Origin: Pseudomonadota bacterium
GTDB lineage: Bacteria > Pseudomonadota > Gammaproteobacteria > Steroidobacterales > Steroidobacteraceae
NCBI GenBank assembly: GCA_021805275.1
Contig: JAJZFQ010000261.1
Span: 1-11,603, forward strand
Length of the DNA: 11,603 nt
Reading direction: 5' to 3'
The notes under the pieces were generated by a model that was not told where the DNA came from, did not search any database, and saw only the letters and a list, made by a program, of their open reading frames with translations. A program made the position numbers and the translations under genes. Positions 1 through 6,875 of the stretch are shown one piece after another (the first letter of the stretch is position 1; every line of letters starts with the position of its first letter).

Positions 1-157
1 GCGGCTCGAGTTCGGCAAGCGTTGCGTCGATGCCCGCCCGGTCCTTGAACCAATTGAGGGCCACATCTGCGCCCTGACGCGCGCACTCAACGGCGATGGC
101 GCGGCCGATGCCGCGCGAGGCGCCGGTGATCAGGACTCGCTTACCCTCGAGCAGCAT
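1..157 (-). CDS. SDR-family dehydrogenase, N-terminal part (possible L-rhamnose or L-fucose 1-dehydrogenase)
   Basis: The first 52 codons of a gene that continues past the left edge. It starts MLLEGKRVLITGASRGIG and shows the classical short-chain dehydrogenase/reductase nucleotide-binding motif TGxxxGIG at residues 11-18, inside a beta-strand / Gly-rich loop / helix pattern. There is no signal peptide, so the protein is cytoplasmic. The ATG lies inside the end of the GH29 gene (17-base overlap), so it is the last visible gene of the glycosidase operon. SDR enzymes of this type oxidise sugars at C1 with NAD(P)+. From memory, the N-terminus resembles proteobacterial L-rhamnose 1-dehydrogenases, and rhmD at the other end of the window fits that. 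L-fucose dehydrogenase is an equal alternative because the preceding gene is a fucosidase. The SDR family is certain from the motif. The substrate is inference, because the catalytic Tyr-Lys and substrate-binding parts are outside the window. Confidence 0.85.
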   Translation of the reverse strand, partial: MLLEGKRVLITGASRGIGRAIAVECARQGADVALNWFKDRAGIDATLAELEP

Positions 158-1907
158 GAGACACCTCCCTCGCCGTGGTCCGTGCGGTGGTCGGACGAGT
201 GTCGATCTTCAGCGCATACGGCATCCCGCTGCGGGTCGGGGGCAACGTGACGCGCAGACCCGCGCGGGTCTGGCGCCAGGTGATCGGCTGCGGATCCCCG
301 AGCAGCGTGACGCCCGTGATCGGACCGGGCAAATAGGGCGTGGCTCGATACAGAGTCTCGATCAGTGCGGTGCCGTCCTGCGGTCGGACCATACCGAGCG
401 CATAGAGCGTCCCGGCCTTCTGCGTGAAGCGGAAATCCTCCGGCGTATACCGCTGACCATTGTCGCGGCCGGTGGGCGCCTGGGTCGGCCCCTCGCCGTA
501 GAGCACCCAGGGCCGGGTGCCATAAATCGCCTCGCCGTTGATCTTCAGCCACGCACCCATCTGAAGCAGGATGTGGCGCACGTTACCCGGGATCGTCCCG
601 TTCGCGCGCGGCCCGATGTTCAGCAGCAGATCGCCGTTCTTGCTCACGATGTCGATCAGGTCGGTGAGCAGTGAGCGCGCCGAGCGATACTTGTCGTCGC
701 GCACGTAGCCCCAGGAATCAAGGCTCACCGACGTATCGGTCTCCCAGGGCCGCAGCCGCAGCGTATTAAGCTTGCCACGCTCGATGTCCAAAACCGCCGA
801 GCCCGCCGCGAACGACTGCAACTTGTAGGTCAGCACGACCCCCTGATGCCGCGCCGCTGCGACATCGTAGTCATAGGCCGCCATGCGCTGGAGGTAGGGG
901 GCGAACGCCGGCTGATTGATCCACCAGTCGAAGTACAGGAAGTCCGGGTGGTACTCATCGACCAGTTCGGTGCTGCGTGCGAGCCAGTCCTGCAGGAACG
1001 CCTTGGAAGGCGGCAGCCAGTCCTGCAGCTGATCTGGATTGGGCTCGCCATGCGAGTGATCACCCGGCAGGTGCATCGGTTCGGCCGGCCCGTACAATCC
1101 CGCATAACGCGGATCGTCGACGTCCGAGGCGTACTTCGTGCCCGGATGGTACCACCACCAGTGCTCGGCGCGGTGCGAGGAGACGCCAAAGCGCATACCG
1201 TCAGCGCGTACAGCCTTCTCGAGTTCCCCGACCAAGTCCTGTTTCGGTCCCATGCGCACTGCATCCCACAGGGTGAACTTGGACTTGTATTCCGCGAATC
1301 CGTCGCAGTGCTCCGCGACCGGTACGACGTACCGTGCGCCGGCTCGCTTGAATAGCGCGGCCCAGGCGCGCGGGTTGAATTTCGCCATCGTGAAGCGGGC
1401 GATGAAGTTCTTGTAGCCGAATTTCGCGAGCGGACCGTACACCGCGCGCTGATACTCATAGGCCGCGGACCCCTTCACGTACATGTTCCGCGAGTACCAT
1501 TCGTTCTGGAGCGCCGGCACCGAGAAGACGCCCCAGTGAATGAAGATGCCGAATTTCGCGTTCCGGAACCAGCGCGGGACGTGGTACGCCTCGAGCGAGT
1601 GCCAATTCGCCTTGAACGGGCCGCGTCGCACGGTCGCAGCGACCTTGTGCATTTGTTGGCGCAGCAGCTTCTCGTAGTCCTTCGGCTCGTCCCACAACGG
1701 CGGAAACGTGTGGACACTGCGCACCGGGTGCGTCGCCGTGGGTGCGCTCGCGCCCCAGGCCGGCGTCAGGGCACCGACGGTGTACCAAGCCGCAAGTACT
1801 GACAGGCTGAAGAGGTGAGCGCGCGCACTCGGGGTGCGCGGCCGTGGGGTTGCGCGAACATGGGGCATGGCAGACTCGTTCAGTGCGGAGACGGAAGGAA
1901 GGGTCAT
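141..1907 (-). CDS. Secreted GH29 alpha-L-fucosidase
   Basis: A 588-residue glycoside hydrolase of family 29, which removes alpha-linked L-fucose by a retaining mechanism. Residues 30-54 are hydrophobic and end in an Ala-rich cleavage-like site, so export is expected. The (beta/alpha)8 catalytic domain begins about residue 75. The family signature WFRNAKFGIFIHWG is at 113-126, EWY at 136-138 and HCDGF at 200-204. FLYFDWW (323-329) places the likely nucleophile at Asp327. E376 in LDIERG is a candidate acid/base. SKNGDLLLNIGP (422-433) is another strong GH29 block. The last ~120 residues form the C-terminal beta domain. The ATG at 1907 overlaps the upstream GH42 stop as ATGA, which suggests translational coupling. 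A second in-frame ATG at 1868 (residue 14) has a GAG element six bases upstream and gives a shorter signal peptide, so it may be the true start. Family assignment is firm; whether the substrate linkage is alpha-1,2, 1,3 or 1,4 cannot be read. Confidence 0.93.
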   Translation of the reverse strand: MTLPSVSALNESAMPHVRATPRPRTPSARAHLFSLSVLAAWYTVGALTPAWGASAPTATHPVRSVHTFPPLWDEPKDYEKLLRQQMHKVAATVRRGPFKANWHSLEAYHVPRWFRNAKFGIFIHWGVFSVPALQNEWYSRNMYVKGSAAYEYQRAVYGPLAKFGYKNFIARFTMAKFNPRAWAALFKRAGARYVVPVAEHCDGFAEYKSKFTLWDAVRMGPKQDLVGELEKAVRADGMRFGVSSHRAEHWWWYHPGTKYASDVDDPRYAGLYGPAEPMHLPGDHSHGEPNPDQLQDWLPPSKAFLQDWLARSTELVDEYHPDFLYFDWWINQPAFAPYLQRMAAYDYDVAAARHQGVVLTYKLQSFAAGSAVLDIERGKLNTLRLRPWETDTSVSLDSWGYVRDDKYRSARSLLTDLIDIVSKNGDLLLNIGPRANGTIPGNVRHILLQMGAWLKINGEAIYGTRPWVLYGEGPTQAPTGRDNGQRYTPEDFRFTQKAGTLYALGMVRPQDGTALIETLYRATPYLPGPITGVTLLGDPQPITWRQTRAGLRVTLPPTRSGMPYALKIDTRPTTARTTAREVSHAARG

Positions 1908-4027
1908 GAGGTGTGCGAGTGCTCCAGGACAGCGACGCCCTGCGGGCGAAGGTGCAGCACACGCAGCACGTGGTCGCGGTGCAGCACGTCGTGCATGGCA
2001 TACGGGAGCCGTACCGTGTGGGCGACCGAGGCATGATTGATGACGATCACGACTTCGTGGCCCTGGCCCACGCGGCGCATCAGTTCGACTCCGGCCGGCA
2101 GCACCCCGAAGGGCGAGTGCACGCCGGCGCTGGCGAGACGCTGCGCCACGAACGCGTGCATCAAACGCCGATTGAGGATCGTACCGAGGTAAATGATCGC
2201 GCCGCGCCCGTAGCGGTGCTCGATCGCAGCGGCGTGCCCGGTGAGCCAGGCGTTGCCGACTCCGTAGCGGAGCAGGACCTGCGTCGCCGGGGATTTCACG
2301 CTGAGCGCTTCAGCCCAGATGCGGCCCGTGCCGCTGCCGAGCGCGCCGCTCACCACGACGGGCTTCTGCAGCGCGTAGTATTGTTGGACGCGCCCGCCGA
2401 GCAGTGGCACCAGAGGACCGGGCTGTCGCTCGACGTTGAGCCGGTCGTAAGGGTCTTTCATACCGCTGCGCGGACCGAGGACGAGCACGCCGCCGTCGCG
2501 AACGTAAGCACTCAGATGCTGCGCCAGGGACTCCGACACTACGTTCAAGCTGGGCGCGAATACCACTCGGTAGCGCGCGAGCGGCGCGTTCGCCGAGACG
2601 ACATCGACTGCGTGCGTGAGGTTCTCGAGCGGACGATAGTAATCGAGCAGCACCGGCAGCTGGCGGTAGCGGACGCTCTGCCGTTGAAAGTCGATCGCCC
2701 AGCGGCTGTCGTACGACACCAGCAGTGCGACCTTCGAGCGTGGACGGGTGCCGGCAATGAGCTTCGAGGCCCGCTTGAACTCACGCCCGATGCGCTGCAC
2801 TTCGCCGTACAGCGGTTCGGGTCTGCCGTCCGGTCCCACCAGCGCACCGTGATACTGCTCCTGGCCGCCGAGCGCGCTGCGCCACTGCCAGAACAGCACC
2901 GCATCGGCGCCGTGTCCGATCGACTCCCAGGTCATGGCGCGCACGCCGCCCTTGACCAGCGAGTCGTTGACTGGCGCCCAGTCGACGAAGCCCGGTTGGG
3001 TTTCCATCACCCAGTAATCCTGCCGCTTCCAGCCGCGCACGAAGTCGCTCATCGCCCCGTTGCGGTAGAAATCGAGCTGGCCCTCGCCCACGTAGTCATC
3101 CCAGGCGGCGACGTCGAGCGGGCGCGTGATCGCGTAGTGATCCCAATTATCGCTCCAGCCGAGCCCGCCGATGTTCGTGGTGATGAACTGGCGCGGTGCG
3201 ATGTGGGCGCGCAGCGCCTGGATCTGATTGTGCTGAAAGCCGAGCCAGGTGGCGGTGACGAACTGTCGATGCGCCAGCATCCACCCCGGATTGCCGGGAC
3301 GGGCATTCAGCGGAATCTGTCGCCAGGCAGTATAGGTCTGGCTCCAATACGCGGTCGTCCAGTCCCGGTTCAGGGCCGCGAGCGTGCCGAAGCGACGCTT
3401 TAACCAGTGTTGAAACAGTCGCCGAGTGCCGGCATCGTACGACTCGTTGGTGTATTCATTGTCGATCTGCCAGCCGATCACATCGGGGTTGTGGCCGAAG
3501 CGCGCGGCGAGCCGGGTCACGATGTCGCGGCAGAACTCGCGATACCGCGGGCTCGCGTAGGAGAACTGCCGCCGATTGCCGTGCTGCGCCCGGTGTCCAT
3601 CCGCATGCACACGCAGCACCTGCGGATACCGGCTGGTCAACCACGCCGGTGGGGCATCGGTGGGCGTGCCGATCACGACGAAGATGTGATGCCGGGCCGC
3701 CTCCGCGATCGCACGCTGAAGCCAGCCGAAGTGGTACTGGCCCTGGTGCGGCTCGAGCGTGCTCCAGGCGAACTCTCCGACGCGGACCACATTAATGCCG
3801 GCTGCCTGCATCAGCGCCAGATCCCTCGGCCAGCGCGACTCGGGCCACTGCTCGGGATACCACGCTGCGCCCAGCCAGAGCCGACCGAGCGCGGTGTGCG
3901 CCGCCGGGAAATTCTCACGCACAGACGGGCCGATATCCCGCGCCGGCACGGTTCCAATTTGTAGGAATAAGGCTCCGCAGCACACTGAAAACAGGATGTG
4001 GCGCAAACCTCGATGCATTTCCGTCAC
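1904..4027 (-). CDS. Secreted GH42 beta-galactosidase-like enzyme (copy 1)
   Basis: A 707-residue GH42 glycoside hydrolase, predicted to remove beta-linked galactose (or alpha-L-arabinopyranose) from oligosaccharides. A hydrophobic N-terminal segment (about residues 9-29) suggests export, which is less usual for GH42 enzymes that act inside the cell. The catalytic TIM barrel starts at GAAWYPEQWP (53-62). IDNE (188-191) gives the probable acid/base Glu191, and WVMETQP (339-345) the probable nucleophile Glu342. RSALGGQEQYHG follows in the barrel's last strands. A trimerisation-like domain (about 425-620) and a small C-terminal beta domain complete the usual GH42 order. The cysteine cluster that binds zinc in some GH42 enzymes is not visible. 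The start is a GTG at 4027 overlapping the upstream stop as GTGA; an in-frame ATG at 4018 is the alternative. The 3' end overlaps the GH29 start as ATGA. It is clearly paralogous to the next gene, with identical blocks such as GHNPDVIGWQIDNE, but it is much more GC-rich. Confidence 0.93.
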   Translation of the reverse strand: MTEMHRGLRHILFSVCCGALFLQIGTVPARDIGPSVRENFPAAHTALGRLWLGAAWYPEQWPESRWPRDLALMQAAGINVVRVGEFAWSTLEPHQGQYHFGWLQRAIAEAARHHIFVVIGTPTDAPPAWLTSRYPQVLRVHADGHRAQHGNRRQFSYASPRYREFCRDIVTRLAARFGHNPDVIGWQIDNEYTNESYDAGTRRLFQHWLKRRFGTLAALNRDWTTAYWSQTYTAWRQIPLNARPGNPGWMLAHRQFVTATWLGFQHNQIQALRAHIAPRQFITTNIGGLGWSDNWDHYAITRPLDVAAWDDYVGEGQLDFYRNGAMSDFVRGWKRQDYWVMETQPGFVDWAPVNDSLVKGGVRAMTWESIGHGADAVLFWQWRSALGGQEQYHGALVGPDGRPEPLYGEVQRIGREFKRASKLIAGTRPRSKVALLVSYDSRWAIDFQRQSVRYRQLPVLLDYYRPLENLTHAVDVVSANAPLARYRVVFAPSLNVVSESLAQHLSAYVRDGGVLVLGPRSGMKDPYDRLNVERQPGPLVPLLGGRVQQYYALQKPVVVSGALGSGTGRIWAEALSVKSPATQVLLRYGVGNAWLTGHAAAIEHRYGRGAIIYLGTILNRRLMHAFVAQRLASAGVHSPFGVLPAGVELMRRVGQGHEVVIVINHASVAHTVRLPYAMHDVLHRDHVLRVLHLRPQGVAVLEHSHTS

Positions 4028-6147
4028 CGCGTCGAATTCAGCAAAACGCTCACTTCGTGCGGCCGCAGCTTAATCACCGAATGCAGTCCCCCTCCGTCGA
4101 ACAGTGGCGTTGCAGGACTCGGCAGTCGCACGGTGTGCGGCTTGTCACCATGATTGATCAGAATCCATACCCGCTTCCCGTCTCCGCTGCGCTCACAAAT
4201 CTCAACATTTTTCGCTACATCTCGAATGAGTGGTCGTATGTGCGCTGATCGAGCAAGCGAATCAAGGGCTGCTGCCATAAGAGCCGGACTCAGCCACGCG
4301 CCAATGTACGTGATGCTGCCGTTGCCGATTCGGCGCGTAATAATTGCGGGTTGACCCGCGAGCCAACCATTTCCCTTGCCATAGCGGGAAAGTACTTGAG
4401 AGTCCGGTGACTGAACAGTAAGAGACTCCGCCCACACCGACGCCTGTCCAGATCCAAACTTGCCAAAGATGGCAACTGGCCGTCGCAGCGCGTAATACTC
4501 ATTTACGTGCCCGCCTAGCAGCTTCGCAAGGGGGCCGGGCTGACGTTCTGTCCAGAGTGCATTATACGAATCCTTCATTCCGCTACGTGGTCCGAGCACA
4601 AGGTTCCCACCAGCGCGTACGTACGCAGCCAAATGTCTGGCTTCTGCGCGCGAGATAACATTCAGTGCCGGAGCAACGACCAGTCGATACTGAGAAAGCG
4701 GGGCGAGCGGTGACACCACATCCACCGATTGTGCAAACCGCTCTAGCGGTTTGTAAAAAGCAGTGAACTCCCGTACCACCTTAAAATTCACCGTCTGCCG
4801 TTGAAAATCAATAGCCCAGCGACTCGAAAATGACTGCAACATGGCAACCTGACTATGTGGAGCGGTGCCGGAGATCGCAGCGGCGGAGAGTCGAAATTGC
4901 CGACCAATGCGTTGAACAACACCGTAAGCAGGAACCGGCATGCCATCAGGCCCAAGTAATGTACCGTGGTACTGCTCCTGTCCGTTGAGAGCGCTACGCC
5001 ATTGCCAGTAGAGAACGGCATTGGCGCCGTGTCCGACATCCTCCCACGCAAGTTCTCGCATTCTATATGGCTGCAACGGAGCGTTGATTGCCACCCAATC
5101 GACAAACGCGGGTTGCGTCTCCATTACCCAGAAGTCCTTCCGTTTGTACCCTCGAACGAGATCATCCTGAACGGCGTTGTCAATCCAACGAAACTGACCT
5201 GTCGGAACATAGTCGTCCCACGACGCTAGACTCAGTTGCCGATTGAGGGTGTACAAGTTTGACGCGTCGCCCCACATTGTCGTATTTGTGGTTACAAATT
5301 GACGACGGGACGCATAGCGATGCAGCACCCGGACTTGATTTTCGACGTAGCTGGTCCATGTGGTCGTTTCGAAATGCTTGAATGCGAGAAGGAGGCCAGG
5401 ATTTTCATTTTCAGCCCGCATGGGAACTTGGCGAAAATGTTGGTACGTCTGACTCCAGTAAGCTGTGGCCCAGTGTTCATTTAGTGCGGCGATGCTGTGG
5501 TACTTTTTGCGCAACCAATCATGAAATTGATGCAGTGACTGACGATCGAACGACGGCAGAGTCATTTCATTGTCAATTTGCCACCCGATCACGTCTGGAT
5601 TGTGGCCGTAGCGCTTGGCGAGCAATGCGACAATTTGGCGACAGAATTTCCGGTACAGTTGACTCGCGTAGGAATACTGCTGTCGGCCGCCGTGGCCGGC
5701 GACCCGTCCGTTCTCGCTGACGCGAAGTACTTGCGGGTACTTGCTTGTCAGCCAAGCGGGCGGGGAATCCGTGGGTGTGCCGATGACGACATAAATATGG
5801 TGTTGTGCAGCTTCGGCGATCGCCTGATCGAGCCAGCGGAAATCGAATTTCCCGTCGTGTGGTTCGAGCGTACTCCAGGCGAATTCCCCAACGCGTACTA
5901 CATTGATGTGTGCTGCCTGCATCAGATCCAAGTCCTTCGGCCACCTCGCTTTAGGCCATTGCTCTGGATACCACGCGGTCCCGATGAGCAGTCCCGGAGG
6001 AACAGCGTTGTTGCGGGGGTTGCCATTGCCTCCCGCGTGTGCCAAAGGACTCATGGCCGCAATTAATAGAAGAGCCAAGGCGGTGCCAGCCGAAATGCAG
6101 CGACGTTTAACGCACAGTCGCCCGCGTTCCCGTGAGATTCCAGTCAT
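4024..6147 (-). CDS. Secreted GH42 beta-galactosidase-like enzyme (copy 2, lower GC)
   Basis: A 707-residue GH42 enzyme and the first gene of the minus-strand operon. The chosen start is the ATG at 6147, four bases after an AGGGGG ribosome binding site. It leads into a classical signal peptide, with basic residues (RGRLCVKRR) then a hydrophobic stretch ending in PLAHA at about residue 38; the KRR pair makes Tat export conceivable. The frame is open up to an ATG at 6288, but those 47 extra residues do not look like family sequence. The barrel begins at GTAWYPEQWP (56-65). IDNE gives acid/base Glu194, and WVMETQP gives nucleophile Glu343. The trimerisation and C-terminal beta domains follow as in copy 1. 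Base composition is clearly lower than its neighbours: 60-base lines sampled at 4741 and 5341 are 48% and 53% GC, against 68% at 2881 and 67% at 8401. The pocket loop around residues 287-299 differs from copy 1, so the two may act on different linkages or sugars. Confidence 0.93.
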   Translation of the reverse strand: MTGISRERGRLCVKRRCISAGTALALLLIAAMSPLAHAGGNGNPRNNAVPPGLLIGTAWYPEQWPKARWPKDLDLMQAAHINVVRVGEFAWSTLEPHDGKFDFRWLDQAIAEAAQHHIYVVIGTPTDSPPAWLTSKYPQVLRVSENGRVAGHGGRQQYSYASQLYRKFCRQIVALLAKRYGHNPDVIGWQIDNEMTLPSFDRQSLHQFHDWLRKKYHSIAALNEHWATAYWSQTYQHFRQVPMRAENENPGLLLAFKHFETTTWTSYVENQVRVLHRYASRRQFVTTNTTMWGDASNLYTLNRQLSLASWDDYVPTGQFRWIDNAVQDDLVRGYKRKDFWVMETQPAFVDWVAINAPLQPYRMRELAWEDVGHGANAVLYWQWRSALNGQEQYHGTLLGPDGMPVPAYGVVQRIGRQFRLSAAAISGTAPHSQVAMLQSFSSRWAIDFQRQTVNFKVVREFTAFYKPLERFAQSVDVVSPLAPLSQYRLVVAPALNVISRAEARHLAAYVRAGGNLVLGPRSGMKDSYNALWTERQPGPLAKLLGGHVNEYYALRRPVAIFGKFGSGQASVWAESLTVQSPDSQVLSRYGKGNGWLAGQPAIITRRIGNGSITYIGAWLSPALMAAALDSLARSAHIRPLIRDVAKNVEICERSGDGKRVWILINHGDKPHTVRLPSPATPLFDGGGLHSVIKLRPHEVSVLLNSTR

Positions 6148-6175
6148 GACGCCCCCTAGTTGCTGAATATTGGTC

Positions 6176-6208
6176 AGAAGCTCCAGAAATCTGTTCCACT
6201 GGAGTTCT
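6176..6208 (-). promoter_or_regulatory. Bulged inverted repeat just upstream of the GH42 copy 2 ribosome binding site
   Basis: On the plus strand, AGAA-g-CTCCAG (6176-6186) pairs with CTGGAG-TTCT (6199-6208): ten base pairs with a single bulged G and a 12-base loop. It begins 29 bases before the operon's first start codon, so it would lie in the 5' leader or over the promoter. It could be a DNA operator or an RNA hairpin in the leader. There is no T run after it, so it is not a standard terminator. The repeat is directly visible; its function is a guess. Confidence 0.35.
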
Positions 6209-6218
6209 AAAAAATGGA

Positions 6219-6247
6219 ATAATAGCCCACATAATGGGATAGGGGAA
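6219..6247 (-). promoter_or_regulatory. Weak promoter candidate for the minus-strand glycosidase operon
   Basis: Reading the minus strand, TATTAT (6224-6219) resembles a -10 box. It is 17 bases after TTCCCC (6247-6242), a poor -35 box. The bulged inverted repeat lies immediately downstream, where a repressor could act. Short AT-rich hexamers arise easily in this region, so the call is weak and rests on position and spacing only. Confidence 0.2.
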
Positions 6248-6344
6248 CACTTGTGTATTAACGGCGTGCCGCTGGTGACTCGATGCATAACCGAGGGAGG
6301 GGCTGTAATGCAGACGGGCTTTTGACCGGTGAACCTTCCGGCAT

Positions 6345-6367
6345 CTCACTGTGAGCGCAAATGCGCT
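6345..6367. promoter_or_regulatory. Two overlapping short palindromes, possible operator
   Basis: CTCAC-T-GTGAG (6345-6355) and AGCGCA-AA-TGCGCT (6354-6367) are perfect inverted repeats that share two bases, in the middle of the divergent intergenic region. Such symmetry is typical of dimeric regulator sites. It does not have the central CG half-site arrangement usual for LacI/GalR operators, and I cannot name a regulator. Chance occurrence is possible for repeats this short. Confidence 0.3.
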
Positions 6368-6458
6368 GTCGGCGACGAGCGTAGTTGGTGGTGTCTATAC
6401 GTAAAATCGCTCAAGGTCGCTCGCGTCATCTCAAAAGGGGTGTGTCGGTCGACAGTGC

Positions 6459-6481
6459 CTGCTGCACTAGCACTGCAGCAG
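6459..6481. repeat. Hairpin-forming inverted repeat
   Basis: CTGCTGCA (6459-6466) and TGCAGCAG (6474-6481) are perfect inverted repeats around a 7-base spacer. A shifted pairing, CCTGCTGC (6458-6465) with GCAGCAGG (6478-6485), is also perfect. There is no T run on either side, so a standard terminator is unlikely. It may be a protein-binding site or a simple GCA-rich coincidence. Confidence 0.3.
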
Positions 6482-6875
6482 CAGGTGTAGCCAGCCCTAC
6501 GTACTGTGACCGATTTAGCGCCGGTGCATTTAAATGGGGCCGATCAACGGAAGCAGCGGAATCCGCTCTTTACAATCGAAATCGTTGCGCCGATGGGAAC
6601 CTACCGTGACGTACGGCGACGTGTGGTTGCTAACACTTGACGAACGTTGAATCACCGAGATGCGCCGAGAAAGAGTTGGAAAAAAATTCCCCATTCTTCA
6701 TCGACTCGATGATCCTGTGCGACGTGCTCTACCCGTTGCGTGGCCCTGATCTATGCGCCCATTGAGAGTATTGCTCGAGCCGGTGACCGTGTGCTCTGCA
6801 ACACCGAGGATACTTTGATGGCAGCATCAGCGGCACAGTTACGATCTTTCCATCTGAAAATCTGAGATCGCCATT

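Larger units (their letters stand above)
6148..6875. other. 728-base divergent intergenic region
   Basis: This separates the minus-strand glycosidase operon from the plus-strand GH78-like gene and must hold both promoters. I see no convincing gene: the short open frames here lack family-like sequence, a good ribosome binding site or codon bias. Composition is AT-richer than the flanks, continuing the lower-GC character of the adjacent GH42 gene. Visible structure includes a bulged inverted repeat at 6176-6208, overlapping short palindromes at 6345-6367, and a hairpin at 6459-6481. A decayed gene or remnant of inserted DNA cannot be excluded, but no terminal repeats or transposase fragments were recognised. 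Confidence 0.6.

Noticed and set aside
1913..3403. A 496-codon plus-strand open frame opposite the first GH42 gene.
   Set aside because: It is fully antisense to a clear GH42 gene, has low-complexity Arg/Ala/Val-rich content with no domain, and arises from the GC-rich codon bias of the true strand.
6148..6288. A 47-residue N-terminal extension of GH42 copy 2 starting at the ATG at 6288.
   Set aside because: The internal ATG at 6147 has a strong AGGGGG site and leads straight into a signal peptide; the extension would bury that signal and resembles no GH42 sequence.
6351..6360. GTGAGCGCAA resembles part of the E. coli lac operators.
   Set aside because: Only about ten bases match, no LacI-family gene is in the window, and the flanking bases do not extend the similarity.
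6385..6609. A 74-codon plus-strand open frame in the intergenic region.
   Set aside because: Its composition is not protein-like, it has no good ribosome binding site, and it covers the 6459-6481 inverted repeat.
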